NCBI GenBank assembly: GCA_016935435.1 | Contig: JAFGQZ010000102.1 | Location: forward strand, 1 to 34,051 | From: Bacteroidales bacterium | Lineage (GTDB): Bacteria > Bacteroidota > Bacteroidia > Bacteroidales > UBA10428 | Direction of reading: 5' to 3' | Length of the DNA: 34,051 nucleotides | Shown: positions 7,637 to 15,533 of the stretch, piece after piece | How the letters are laid out: each line of letters begins with the position of its first letter | Numbering within the stretch: position 1 is the stretch's first letter | Program-made: the position numbers and the translations under genes | Notes under the pieces: model-generated | Told to the model about the DNA's origin: nothing | Databases searched by the model: none | The model's input: the letters and a program-made list of their open reading frames with translations, nothing else

Positions 7637-9529
7637 TTATTGCTGCTTACTTTCGCGATATTTCTTCAGTTTTGTTTCAACCAGTTTCTGGTTCCGCTGT
7701 GTATTCGACTTAATTTCCTTAATAATTTCTTTTTCGAAGTTGTACCTTGCAAGTTCGGTTTTATAAACCCCAATGTACCACTTCTCGAAAAACTTATTCT
7801 CTTTAACAATATTCTTTTTCTGTTGTTTAAGGGCAGTTAAATTGTCCTTTCTGATATCTTTCTGTAACATTCCATGGCTTGCGGCCTTTTGTGTAAACTT
7901 AATGGCATGCCTGTAACTCTTTATTAAATTGTCGGTACAGCTGTTGTGCAAAAACATTAGCGAATCGCTGTAATTCGATATTTTATACATTTTCGACAGC
8001 AGGGCCATTTGCTCTTTAAGCAGTTTCTGGTATTCGCCCGAGTATGCATAATAGAGTTTCGATGTTTCCTGTAGCTTCGATTTAGTGCCTTTTTTTTGTT
8101 CGAACAAACCTGCTATTTGGTTATACACATAGCTCAGCGAATCGACATAAGCCCGGATTGAATCTTCATGGCCGGCAAGTATCAGGTTATTCAGCGAAAT
8201 AATATTCTGGTTAAATTTTACATTATCGGCAAAAATACTGTCGTCGTAACGGGCATCGTTGGCAATATGCACATCTATCGAACCCAAAAGCGAATCGGCC
8301 TTGTACAGGTAGGAGCCTTCCTTTGCCTTAAGCCCAGATGCTTGTTTGTACAACTGGCTAAATTCTTCGGCCTTAAAATCAACTGAATCGAAGCGGGTAA
8401 CCTGCTTAATCCTTTTCAGTTCGGTTTTTCCTGCATTAATAAGAAACGACTCCTGTTTTTTGCGGTAGGAAGCATTTTTTCCAAGAATTTGCTCTTTGCC
8501 CGATTTAAATGATTTTTCGGCCGACCTGGCCTTTGTTTTTATTTTTCCTGTCATTCGTTTCTGCACCGATAACAATCCTTTCAGGTTTTTAAACCTTTCG
8601 CGGTAAACCGAATCGGTTATACTTTTATGCCTGTTAACCGATTGCAATATTATATTATACTCCGAAAGATATTTTTCAAACTGCCAGCTGTTGCTTGCGC
8701 TAACAGGCCTTTGAATATCGTACCATTGCGCCATGTTATAATATCCGTACGCCAGGTCGAAAAAATTTAGCGGGTTAACGGTATTGCTTTTAATTCCATC
8801 GGCTTTGTAAACATATTCATCCGATTTTCCACGCACAGCTTCAATTTCCCCTGTAAATTCCGGATTATACACGTAAATAGGGCCAGTCCCAGTTTCAAAA
8901 TACTGGTAGCTAACCGGGTTATCGGTAAACAACCACTTCGGATCGAGCGAATAATGGGTCTTTGACAAAGTATCGGCTGGAATATTAAAAAAAAGGGTGT
9001 CGGCACCCGGCACAAACATCATATTTTTATTTGAATATGGCCTGCGTAATAAATGATATAAAAGTTTATCGGTATTCCGAGGTTTAAAAACTACCCGCCC
9101 GCTGCCCCATGTTGCATCAACAATGTGCCACGACGAACCGGTATAAAACACGTTCCAGGTATGCTCCGCCCTCAGGAAAGGTTTTCCTTTATAATATGTA
9201 AACGATTTGTTGTACCCGGCTATAGAATAAGCCTCAATGCCAACCGAGCGGCACATGGCCGTAAATAATCCTGAATAATCGTAGCACAAGCCTTTTCGGG
9301 TATCAAGAATTTTGCCGATTGGCTTGCCGGTATAATCGAATTTCTTATAAGCTTTTACGTCATATTGTATGTTTGTTGTTATCCAGTTATATATATCCCT
9401 TGCCTGTTCAAGTTTCGAAGCATTTGTGTCGGTTACCGAAATTGTAAACTTGTGTATTTCGGCCTGGGGGAACAATTGTGTACAAACAAACAGCAGCAGG
9501 ATGGTTATGGAAATAAATGCACGGCACAT
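7637..9529 (-). CDS. Secreted transglutaminase-like protein with long coiled-coil tail
   Basis: This 630-residue protein has an N-terminal signal peptide (about residues 1-22) without a convincing lipobox, so it is probably periplasmic or secreted. Residues about 40-145 form a transglutaminase-like (papain-fold) domain with a complete Cys-His-Asp triad: C82 in KGLCYDYSG, H123 in AEHTWN and D138 in HIVDATWGSG. Bacterial members are mostly thought to be proteases or amidases, not cross-linkers. A middle region of unknown fold leads into about 300 Lys/Glu/Ser-rich residues (310-630) predicted by eye to form long coiled coils, an unusual extension. It is convergent with hydF, and the downstream nuclease-like gene is separated by 232 bp, so it is probably monocistronic. 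The triad makes it a likely active enzyme; the substrate is unknown. Confidence 0.8.
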   Translation of the reverse strand: MCRAFISITILLLFVCTQLFPQAEIHKFTISVTDTNASKLEQARDIYNWITTNIQYDVKAYKKFDYTGKPIGKILDTRKGLCYDYSGLFTAMCRSVGIEAYSIAGYNKSFTYYKGKPFLRAEHTWNVFYTGSSWHIVDATWGSGRVVFKPRNTDKLLYHLLRRPYSNKNMMFVPGADTLFFNIPADTLSKTHYSLDPKWLFTDNPVSYQYFETGTGPIYVYNPEFTGEIEAVRGKSDEYVYKADGIKSNTVNPLNFFDLAYGYYNMAQWYDIQRPVSASNSWQFEKYLSEYNIILQSVNRHKSITDSVYRERFKNLKGLLSVQKRMTGKIKTKARSAEKSFKSGKEQILGKNASYRKKQESFLINAGKTELKRIKQVTRFDSVDFKAEEFSQLYKQASGLKAKEGSYLYKADSLLGSIDVHIANDARYDDSIFADNVKFNQNIISLNNLILAGHEDSIRAYVDSLSYVYNQIAGLFEQKKGTKSKLQETSKLYYAYSGEYQKLLKEQMALLSKMYKISNYSDSLMFLHNSCTDNLIKSYRHAIKFTQKAASHGMLQKDIRKDNLTALKQQKKNIVKENKFFEKWYIGVYKTELARYNFEKEIIKEIKSNTQRNQKLVETKLKKYRESKQQ

Positions 9530-9761
9530 ACTTCAGGGAATAATTAATTATGCCTGGTAATTTCAAATATTTCCCTGAAATCTAAAAACTTATTTATCAC
9601 CAAAAGATTAAATTACTAGTACTTCATCGAATTTGAGTGGAAGCGCAATAAAAACCTGCACAAAACTATATTTTAAGGTTCGGGCAAGTACCATTAAGCC
9701 CCTGGCTGTAGTATAGATCAATTCTTATTTCCGGCTTCTGTTTGTCAACAACATTATTTCG

Positions 9762-10358
9762 TTAAATTTTAAACAGGTTTCCAAGGTTTACATTACGGTT
9801 ACGCGGGTTTTCTGATAGCATGGCATGATCTTGACCCGGGCTATAATCCTTATTATAGTTCGAAGAACTCTCAAGCAATTTAGGGTTTTCTTTAAAACTG
9901 GTTGAGAATAGCCCTTTAAGTTCTGGATTGTCAACAATAAGCTTCCCAATTTGCTTTAATGCTAAATCGGCTTCTAGTTGTTTAAGGAAGTCTGTAAATT
10001 CATTAAAACTATATGCAAGAACCCCAATTTTATTAAACCTTTTCAATAAAGCTTTGCTCAGTACCGACGAATTGTTGTAAACAAAAATAAACCTGTTCCG
10101 GTTTGTTTCATTCCTCTGCGATATAATTTTATCGGCAATGTTTTGTGATATTTTGTCGCGATCCTGACATTCAATCAAATGATGGTGTTCTAAGCCGCCT
10201 AATGTATAGATTAGTTCAAAGTCAGCCCGAAACTGCCGCGAATAGCCAGTTTCTATTGGTTGCTTGATTACTTCAACCTCTAAAGGAAATTTTTCTTTCA
10301 GGCTGAACAATAATTGTCCTATTTCTTCTTCAAAACGATAGCCCTTATTTCGTAACAT
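9762..10358 (-). CDS. Small PD-(D/E)XK nuclease-like protein
   Basis: I do not recognise a named family for this 198-residue protein. The N-terminal 110 residues show the pattern of a restriction-endonuclease fold: Glu10/Glu11 in the first helix (YRFEEEIG), Asp46 (RADFELI), then E63-C-Q65 at the end of the next strand (HHLIECQD), and a following helix with Gln72 and Lys77. E-x-Q in place of E-x-K occurs in some PD-(D/E)XK families. The strand FIFVYNN (90-96) and a further helix fit the core. The rest is helical. There is no methyltransferase beside it, so it is not an obvious restriction system. ATG start; it stands alone, with gaps of 232 bp and 108 bp on its two sides. DNA cleavage is inferred from the motif only. 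Confidence 0.6.
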   Translation of the reverse strand: MLRNKGYRFEEEIGQLLFSLKEKFPLEVEVIKQPIETGYSRQFRADFELIYTLGGLEHHHLIECQDRDKISQNIADKIISQRNETNRNRFIFVYNNSSVLSKALLKRFNKIGVLAYSFNEFTDFLKQLEADLALKQIGKLIVDNPELKGLFSTSFKENPKLLESSSNYNKDYSPGQDHAMLSENPRNRNVNLGNLFKI

Positions 10359-10466
10359 GTTGGTTGGATTTATATTTAAAAAACTTAAAGCTACACAAAA
10401 ATTACATACAAGTCAACAGGCAGACAATTGCCTTATTAGTTAACTGTCTAATATTGTGTTGCACAT

Positions 10467-11774
10467 TTAACTCCCCCAGAAAAAGAAAACAAGGTGGAGG
10501 TAAACCGAAACAATTATAACAGAAACCAGCATTAGAGGGAAGCCTACTTTAAAGTATTGCCCAAACTTAATAGGCCAGGCTGTCTTTTGGGTAAAACCGG
10601 CAACAATAATGTTTGCCGCAGCACCAATAGTTGAAGCATTGCCACCAAGGCAGGCCCCCAGCGAAAGTGCCCACCATAAAGGGTCGATATTTCCAGTGGT
10701 AATTTCCCCGATATCTTTAATAACCGAAATCATGGTTGCTGTATAAGGTATGCTGTTAATAAATACCGTACACATAGCCGATACCCATAATACCAGCTGT
10801 GTAGCAAGCCCCATCTGGTTGTTTGTGGCCGAGATCATTTTATCGGCAACCATACTTATGACCCCTGTTTTCTCCAGTCCCCCGATAATTACAAATAGCC
10901 CGGCAAAGAAAAACAGTGTAGGCCATTCAACTTCTTTTAATATTTCTTCGGGGTGCTGCCGGGTTACCATAATCATAAGAAAACCACCCCCCAGCGCAAT
11001 GGATGCCAGGCTTACCTGGTGTACATGCTGGGTTACAAAAGCAACTATTATCAATGTAAAAACAACCATGCTTTGAATAAACATTGTTTTGTCGGGGATG
11101 GTACGTTTTTCGTCGAACGCCATTAAACGTGCTGTATCAACCTGAATGCTGGTAAGTTTTTTATAATAAATTAAACGAAGGATAAAAATGGTAACAACTG
11201 AAACAATAAGAATAACAGGGCCATTGACAATAATAAAGTCCATAAACTGAAGGTGAGTGGCACCGCCTATCATTATGTTGGGCGGATCGCCAATAAGGGT
11301 TGCTGCACCACCAATGTTTGAGAACAAAATTTCAGAAAACAGAATGGGCGTTGGGTTTATTTTAATAGTATCGGCCACGGCAAAGGTAAGAGGCACAATA
11401 ATAAGCACCGTTGTTACATTGTCTAAAAAAGCCGATAAAACGCCGGTTACTATCGATAATACAACCAGAATTTTCCACGGGTTGCCTTTAGTAATTTTTA
11501 CACCTTTAATGGCAATATACTCAAAAAGCCCCGACTTTCGGAGCACGGCCACAGTAATCATCATACCGCAAAGCAGCCCTATGGTATCAAAATCGATATA
11601 TTCTACGGCATCTTCCTGATCGATAATATGAAAGGCCAGCAGCAGAAAACCTCCCATCATAGCGGCTACGGCATTTGGCAGCTTTTCGCTGATAATAAAG
11701 GAAAAAGCAAGTACAAATATTGCCAGTGCAAAATAGGTTTGAAAAGTGAAAATATTGCTCGCAAGTGCCACCAT
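10467..11774 (-). CDS. NhaD/ArsB-family ion transporter (probable Na+/H+ antiporter)
   Basis: This integral membrane protein of 435 residues has about 11-12 hydrophobic segments and belongs to the ion transporter superfamily with ArsB, NhaD and the P protein. The two diagnostic re-entrant motifs are present: NIGGAATLIGDPPNIMIGG in the first half and SLGACLGGNASTIGAAANIIVAG in the second. An NhaD-type Na+/H+ exchanger is the most likely role; arsenite or organic-anion transport cannot be excluded. The ATG at 11774 is used rather than the in-frame TTG at 11780. It lies 11 bp after the CBS-domain gene on the same strand and is probably translated from the same message, so the CBS protein may regulate it. 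Confidence 0.82.
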   Translation of the reverse strand: MVALASNIFTFQTYFALAIFVLAFSFIISEKLPNAVAAMMGGFLLLAFHIIDQEDAVEYIDFDTIGLLCGMMITVAVLRKSGLFEYIAIKGVKITKGNPWKILVVLSIVTGVLSAFLDNVTTVLIIVPLTFAVADTIKINPTPILFSEILFSNIGGAATLIGDPPNIMIGGATHLQFMDFIIVNGPVILIVSVVTIFILRLIYYKKLTSIQVDTARLMAFDEKRTIPDKTMFIQSMVVFTLIIVAFVTQHVHQVSLASIALGGGFLMIMVTRQHPEEILKEVEWPTLFFFAGLFVIIGGLEKTGVISMVADKMISATNNQMGLATQLVLWVSAMCTVFINSIPYTATMISVIKDIGEITTGNIDPLWWALSLGACLGGNASTIGAAANIIVAGFTQKTAWPIKFGQYFKVGFPLMLVSVIIVSVYLHLVFFFWGS

Positions 11775-11785
11775 AAACAAAAAAA

Positions 11786-12223
11786 TTATTCAATTGAAAC
11801 CGAGAGGATTTGAATAAGCGTTATAAGCCCTACCAGTTTTTTACTTTCAAGCACCGGCAACATATTCCCCTTAGTACGATAGAGTATGTCGGCGGCATAT
11901 TCCAAGGAATCGTCGGGAGTAACATAAGGATAATTCACATCGGTAAGCGCAATGGCTTTATCATCCAATATTTGTGTTAAGTGGGCAATTATCTGATCGA
12001 TATTGGCCATAAACGATGTGTTGTAGATTTTCTTCATATAATCGGGAACCGCAGCCTCAAGTATATCTTCTTCGCTTATACAACCAATATATTCGCCCAG
12101 TTTATTAACTACAGGCATAATGCTTACGCGGTGCAGGCGCATATTTTTTATAACCCTGCGCACAGGGGAGTTTTCAGTTACCGAGCTGATGTCTTTTATT
12201 ATAAAATCCCTGACAAGTTTCAC
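11786..12223 (-). CDS. Stand-alone CBS-pair protein
   Basis: This 145-residue protein is almost entirely two CBS repeats: about 10-60 (VRRVIKNMRLHRVSIMPVVNKLGEYIGCISEEDIL) and about 95-143 (LEYAADILYRTKGNMLPVLESKKLVGLITLIQIL). CBS pairs bind adenosine nucleotides and usually control an attached or partner enzyme or channel. No other domain is present, so it must act in trans. The start is GTG, and no ATG is available upstream in frame. The antiporter gene starts 11 bp downstream and a PfkB kinase gene ends 85 bp upstream, which suggests that it adjusts transporter activity to nucleotide state. The partner is inferred from position only. Confidence 0.85.
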   Translation of the reverse strand: MKLVRDFIIKDISSVTENSPVRRVIKNMRLHRVSIMPVVNKLGEYIGCISEEDILEAAVPDYMKKIYNTSFMANIDQIIAHLTQILDDKAIALTDVNYPYVTPDDSLEYAADILYRTKGNMLPVLESKKLVGLITLIQILSVSIE

Positions 12224-12308
12224 GTGTATGAATTAATTATTTTTTTTGCATTGTGGTATATCCATATCATACCCCTCGTCCATTTATGGTTTATAGTGCA
12301 TTGATATT

Positions 12309-13256
12309 TCATCCCACTTCCTCCACTTCAATTCGGTATAAATTGTTTTCAATTGCTTGGGCATCGCGTATTTCTTTGTATAAATCTTCAACATTTGTCA
12401 GCCCGCATGCCGAGGCATATTGCAATATGGTAATCTCGGGCCAATTTTGCAGGTAGGCATGAACAAAACCTGCAAAATAAGCATCGCCATAGCCAAGCAT
12501 ATTTACTATTTTTAGGTTTTTAGGCCTGATAACATAAGACTGGTGCCGGCTTACAGCCACAACATTTTCAATACGGTTAATAAATATGGCCCATTCGGTA
12601 AAAGGCGATTGTTCAAGTATTTTTTTTCCTGTTTCAAGGTATTGGTCGATTCCATCGACAGGGTTTCCCAGTAATTTATAATGGCTGCGCATGTCGGGCA
12701 CAATTAAAAAAGGCGACGCTTCCAGTAACGATTGGGTATATTTTGGGAGTGCGTGCACCATTGTTTTTATCGACTTTGTGCGCGCCATTTCAACCATTGC
12801 CTTTAAAATTTCTTCATTAACCCCAAAAGGCAGCGATCCGGCAAAAATAAGCAGGTCAATGCGGTTCAGAAGTGTTTCAAAGTGTTCGAGAAAAAAATCA
12901 ATATCGTCTTGCCCGATATGTTCGCCAAAATCGTTTATTTCTGTTAAGGTTTCGTTGTTCCGATCGAGAATAGCCAGGTTTGTGCGGGTAAAACCGGGTG
13001 TAAAAATAAAACTGGTGGTTATGCCTTCTTGTTGCAGGGCATCGCAAAGCATGTGCCCGGCATTGCCCGATACAAAACCCGATGTTATTACTTCGTTGCC
13101 AAGTCTTTTAAGGTTCAGGGCAATATTAACCCCTTTGCCTCCCGGGCTTATAAGGCTCATGTCGCCATCTTCAAGCCTGTGCAGTTTGTGCAAATGAAAA
13201 TCTTTCAGGTACAATATCTTGTCGATAGCCGGGTTTAATGTTACCGTAAGTATCAT
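12309..13256 (-). CDS. Divergent PfkB-family sugar(-phosphate) kinase, 1-phosphofructokinase-like
   Basis: This 315-residue cytoplasmic protein has the ribokinase fold of the FruK/LacC branch: TLNPAIDKI at the N-terminus, GGKGVNIALNLKRLG (39-53) and AGSLPFG (139-145). The catalytic aspartate is kept in GYGDAYFAG (Asp258). Several normally conserved positions are altered. The KPN motif after strand LIV is VPD (187-189), the nucleotide-binding glycine region reads IFINRIENVV (224-233), and the usual GAGD is GYGD. It may therefore be a kinase of unusual specificity or a weak enzyme. It heads a minus-strand run with the CBS protein and the NhaD-type transporter, behind a recognisable promoter. 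Fructose 1-phosphate or tagatose 6-phosphate are possible substrates; I would not assign one. Confidence 0.75.
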   Translation of the reverse strand: MILTVTLNPAIDKILYLKDFHLHKLHRLEDGDMSLISPGGKGVNIALNLKRLGNEVITSGFVSGNAGHMLCDALQQEGITTSFIFTPGFTRTNLAILDRNNETLTEINDFGEHIGQDDIDFFLEHFETLLNRIDLLIFAGSLPFGVNEEILKAMVEMARTKSIKTMVHALPKYTQSLLEASPFLIVPDMRSHYKLLGNPVDGIDQYLETGKKILEQSPFTEWAIFINRIENVVAVSRHQSYVIRPKNLKIVNMLGYGDAYFAGFVHAYLQNWPEITILQYASACGLTNVEDLYKEIRDAQAIENNLYRIEVEEVG

Positions 13257-13295
13257 ATTTACCAGGTTTTATATTTCCTGTCAGCACGTATTGCT

Positions 13296-13326
13296 TAAAA
13301 GTACAATAATTCCGAACGAAAACAAA
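13296..13326 (-). promoter_or_regulatory. Bacteroidota-type promoter upstream of the PfkB gene
   Basis: Read on the minus strand, TTTG (13326-13323), 19 bases, then TACTTTTA (13303-13296) matches the TTTG-N19-TAnnTTTG consensus apart from the last base. It lies 39 bp upstream of the ATG at 13256, a sensible leader length. It would serve the PfkB-CBS-antiporter run. Confidence 0.5.
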
Positions 13327-13353
13327 AACCGGCAACATATTGTAGTGGCTTTC

Positions 13354-15360
13354 CTAATGTGTTTGGCCCCTGAAAGGCGCTGCGGGCAAGCCCTGTTGTC
13401 CGAAAAGATTTGGCACAACATCGTCGTCCCATCCATAGCGCGCGGCTACTGGTTGTTTTACTTTTTTCAAAGCAACAACAACGCTGCTGCCTTTAATTTC
13501 GGCATTGGCCGGATAAAAAACCCCGTCGGAACCGGCAATTTCGAAGCCTGTAAGATTATTGCCGGTAAAAAACAGACTATCGGCATTATCAAATTCAACG
13601 ATTAATGTATTGCCGGCCAGGCTATCTGTTTTATAAAAAGGCCCAAAATAGCCTAAACCTTTAACTCTATAATCGTTTGCCAGTGCCCAAAGGGCAAGCC
13701 TGCGGCCAACTTCCTGCTTATTTCCCGGGTGAATGTTGTTTGGGTTGCCAATATCCATTGTAACAACCATTCCCACATTTTTCTGGCTCATGGCCGAGCG
13801 CTGGGCATCCCTTAATTCGGCAACTGCATTTCCCATATCTGTTCCGTAGTTATATGGGGCAATTTGAACATAATAAAACGAGAAATCGCCTAATCCCCAA
13901 TCGTTCCGCCAGTTTTTTATCATTGCAGGGAAAAGTTGCCGATACTGATCTGCCCGCCCGACATTCGATTCGCCCTGGTACCAGATAGCACCTTTGATAA
14001 CGTAAGGCACCAAAGGGGCAATCATAGCATTATAAAGCAAGGTAGGGGTATTCTGTTCCAAAGGGTAATTTACCGATGGCATATTTTCGAACGATTTATC
14101 CCCCTCGGCAAATTTATAGAGATTGTTGCGGAAGAACACTGCCGAAGGGTTGTATTTCCAATCGCCGGTTAAATCAACTACCACTTTATTGCCTTTCTTA
14201 ACTGAAATATTGTTTCCGTAAATCCCCCCATTTCCCCGGTTATCTATTACCCTAACAGCAACCAGGTTTTCCCCTTCTTTCAGTGCGCTCTGCGGTATTG
14301 GGTACACCCGGCTTTGGCTCCAAAACCCGTCATCTTCGGTACTGCCAATTTTTATTCCGTTAATGTAGGCAGCGTCCATATCGTCAACCGGGCCTAAGTG
14401 CAATTCGAAACCTTCGGGATACAAATTTGCCGGTAAAATAAATTTCTTCCTGAACCAAACAACCCCATCGAAAGCTTTTAAGGCAGTACTTTCCCACAAC
14501 ACGGGCAATTGCATAGTGTTCCATGTGCTATCGTTAAATTCGGGCAACGAAAAATTGCTGTCGCCAAATTTTGTGCCTGCAAACGAACTATTGTTCCTGA
14601 AATTATTAATATCAATGGAATCGAGGCCATCAAACCACTGTTTGAGTTTATTTATACCATCTGATGCATTGGCAATATCTTCACTCACATTTTCGAAACC
14701 GTGCACATCTTCCAGAAATCGCGCAGAAGTCCACGATTCAGCGGGGGTACCGCCCCAGCTCGAATGCAGAAGCCCTATGGGCACATTGAGTTTATTATTT
14801 AGTTCGCGGGCAAAAAAATAGGCTGTTGCAGAAAAGCCACCTGCAGTTTCAGGTGAGCAAACTTCCCATTTGCCCCTGCACGAATCGAGCGGAACAAACG
14901 ACAAATTCCGTTCAACCGTAAACATGCGTATCTCTGGGTAATTGGCTGAGGCTATTTCCTGTGCCGAATTGTTAATTGTATCGTTGGGCGGCCATCCTTT
15001 CAGGGGCATTTCCATATTCGACTGCCCCGAACAAAGCCAAACCTCGCCGATAAGGACGTCTTCAACAACAACACTCGTTTTGCGGGCCGAAAAAGTAAGG
15101 GTATATGGACCACCTGCCGGAGGGGTGTTAAGCGTAGTTTTCCAATTCCCGTTTTTATCGGCTTCAACTTTTGATGTTGCCCCCCAGCTGGCTTCAACAT
15201 TAACCTTAGTTTCGGCATTGGTTTTCCCCCACAATGCAACAGTGGAGTTTTGCTGGAGTACCATGTGGCTGCTTATGAGCGACGGAAGAACCATTTCCGG
15301 GGTGTTGTCGGAGCAGGCAACAATTGTTAATGCCAGCAATAAAGGAAATAATTTTTTCAC
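13354..15360 (-). CDS. Sialate O-acetylesterase-family lipoprotein
   Basis: This 668-residue SGNH-type esterase has a lipoprotein signal (LLLALTIVAC, Cys16), so it is exported and membrane-anchored. The nucleophile Ser114 lies in GQSNMEMPL, the second family block is WYQGESNVG, and a conserved His lies in HPGNKQEVG. A galactose-binding-like beta-sandwich is inserted in the middle (about residues 280-395, phrases like WFRKKFILP and AAYINGIKIG), as in the long form of the family. Members remove O-acetyl groups from sialic acids, and some act on acetylated plant polysaccharides. No sialidase or polysaccharide-utilisation genes are nearby, so the substrate is uncertain. The start is GTG, placed exactly ahead of the lysine pair of the signal peptide. 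The unit starts 173 bp after clpB. Confidence 0.85.
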   Translation of the reverse strand: MKKLFPLLLALTIVACSDNTPEMVLPSLISSHMVLQQNSTVALWGKTNAETKVNVEASWGATSKVEADKNGNWKTTLNTPPAGGPYTLTFSARKTSVVVEDVLIGEVWLCSGQSNMEMPLKGWPPNDTINNSAQEIASANYPEIRMFTVERNLSFVPLDSCRGKWEVCSPETAGGFSATAYFFARELNNKLNVPIGLLHSSWGGTPAESWTSARFLEDVHGFENVSEDIANASDGINKLKQWFDGLDSIDINNFRNNSSFAGTKFGDSNFSLPEFNDSTWNTMQLPVLWESTALKAFDGVVWFRKKFILPANLYPEGFELHLGPVDDMDAAYINGIKIGSTEDDGFWSQSRVYPIPQSALKEGENLVAVRVIDNRGNGGIYGNNISVKKGNKVVVDLTGDWKYNPSAVFFRNNLYKFAEGDKSFENMPSVNYPLEQNTPTLLYNAMIAPLVPYVIKGAIWYQGESNVGRADQYRQLFPAMIKNWRNDWGLGDFSFYYVQIAPYNYGTDMGNAVAELRDAQRSAMSQKNVGMVVTMDIGNPNNIHPGNKQEVGRRLALWALANDYRVKGLGYFGPFYKTDSLAGNTLIVEFDNADSLFFTGNNLTGFEIAGSDGVFYPANAEIKGSSVVVALKKVKQPVAARYGWDDDVVPNLFGQQGLPAAPFRGQTH

Positions 15361-15533
15361 AGTTTTATTTATAAGTTAATTCTGAAGAATACTTTAGCGT
15401 AAAATGACAAATAAAAGTAATAAAGTTAACCGAACCGCAAACTTGAATGCAAAGAAATTTTATGCGTGAATTTATACATCCGGCATAATGGTTATAGGGT
15501 AAGCACAAATTTCCGTTTCTATATTCCTTTTTG

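Noticed and set aside
9762..10358. Reading the PD-(D/E)XK-like gene as part of a restriction-modification or other defence island
   Set aside because: Its neighbours are a transglutaminase and an antiporter; no methyltransferase, helicase or toxin-antitoxin gene is present.
13219..13605. 128-codon plus-strand frame between the PfkB and esterase genes
   Set aside because: It overlaps both real genes antisense and its translation has no family features.
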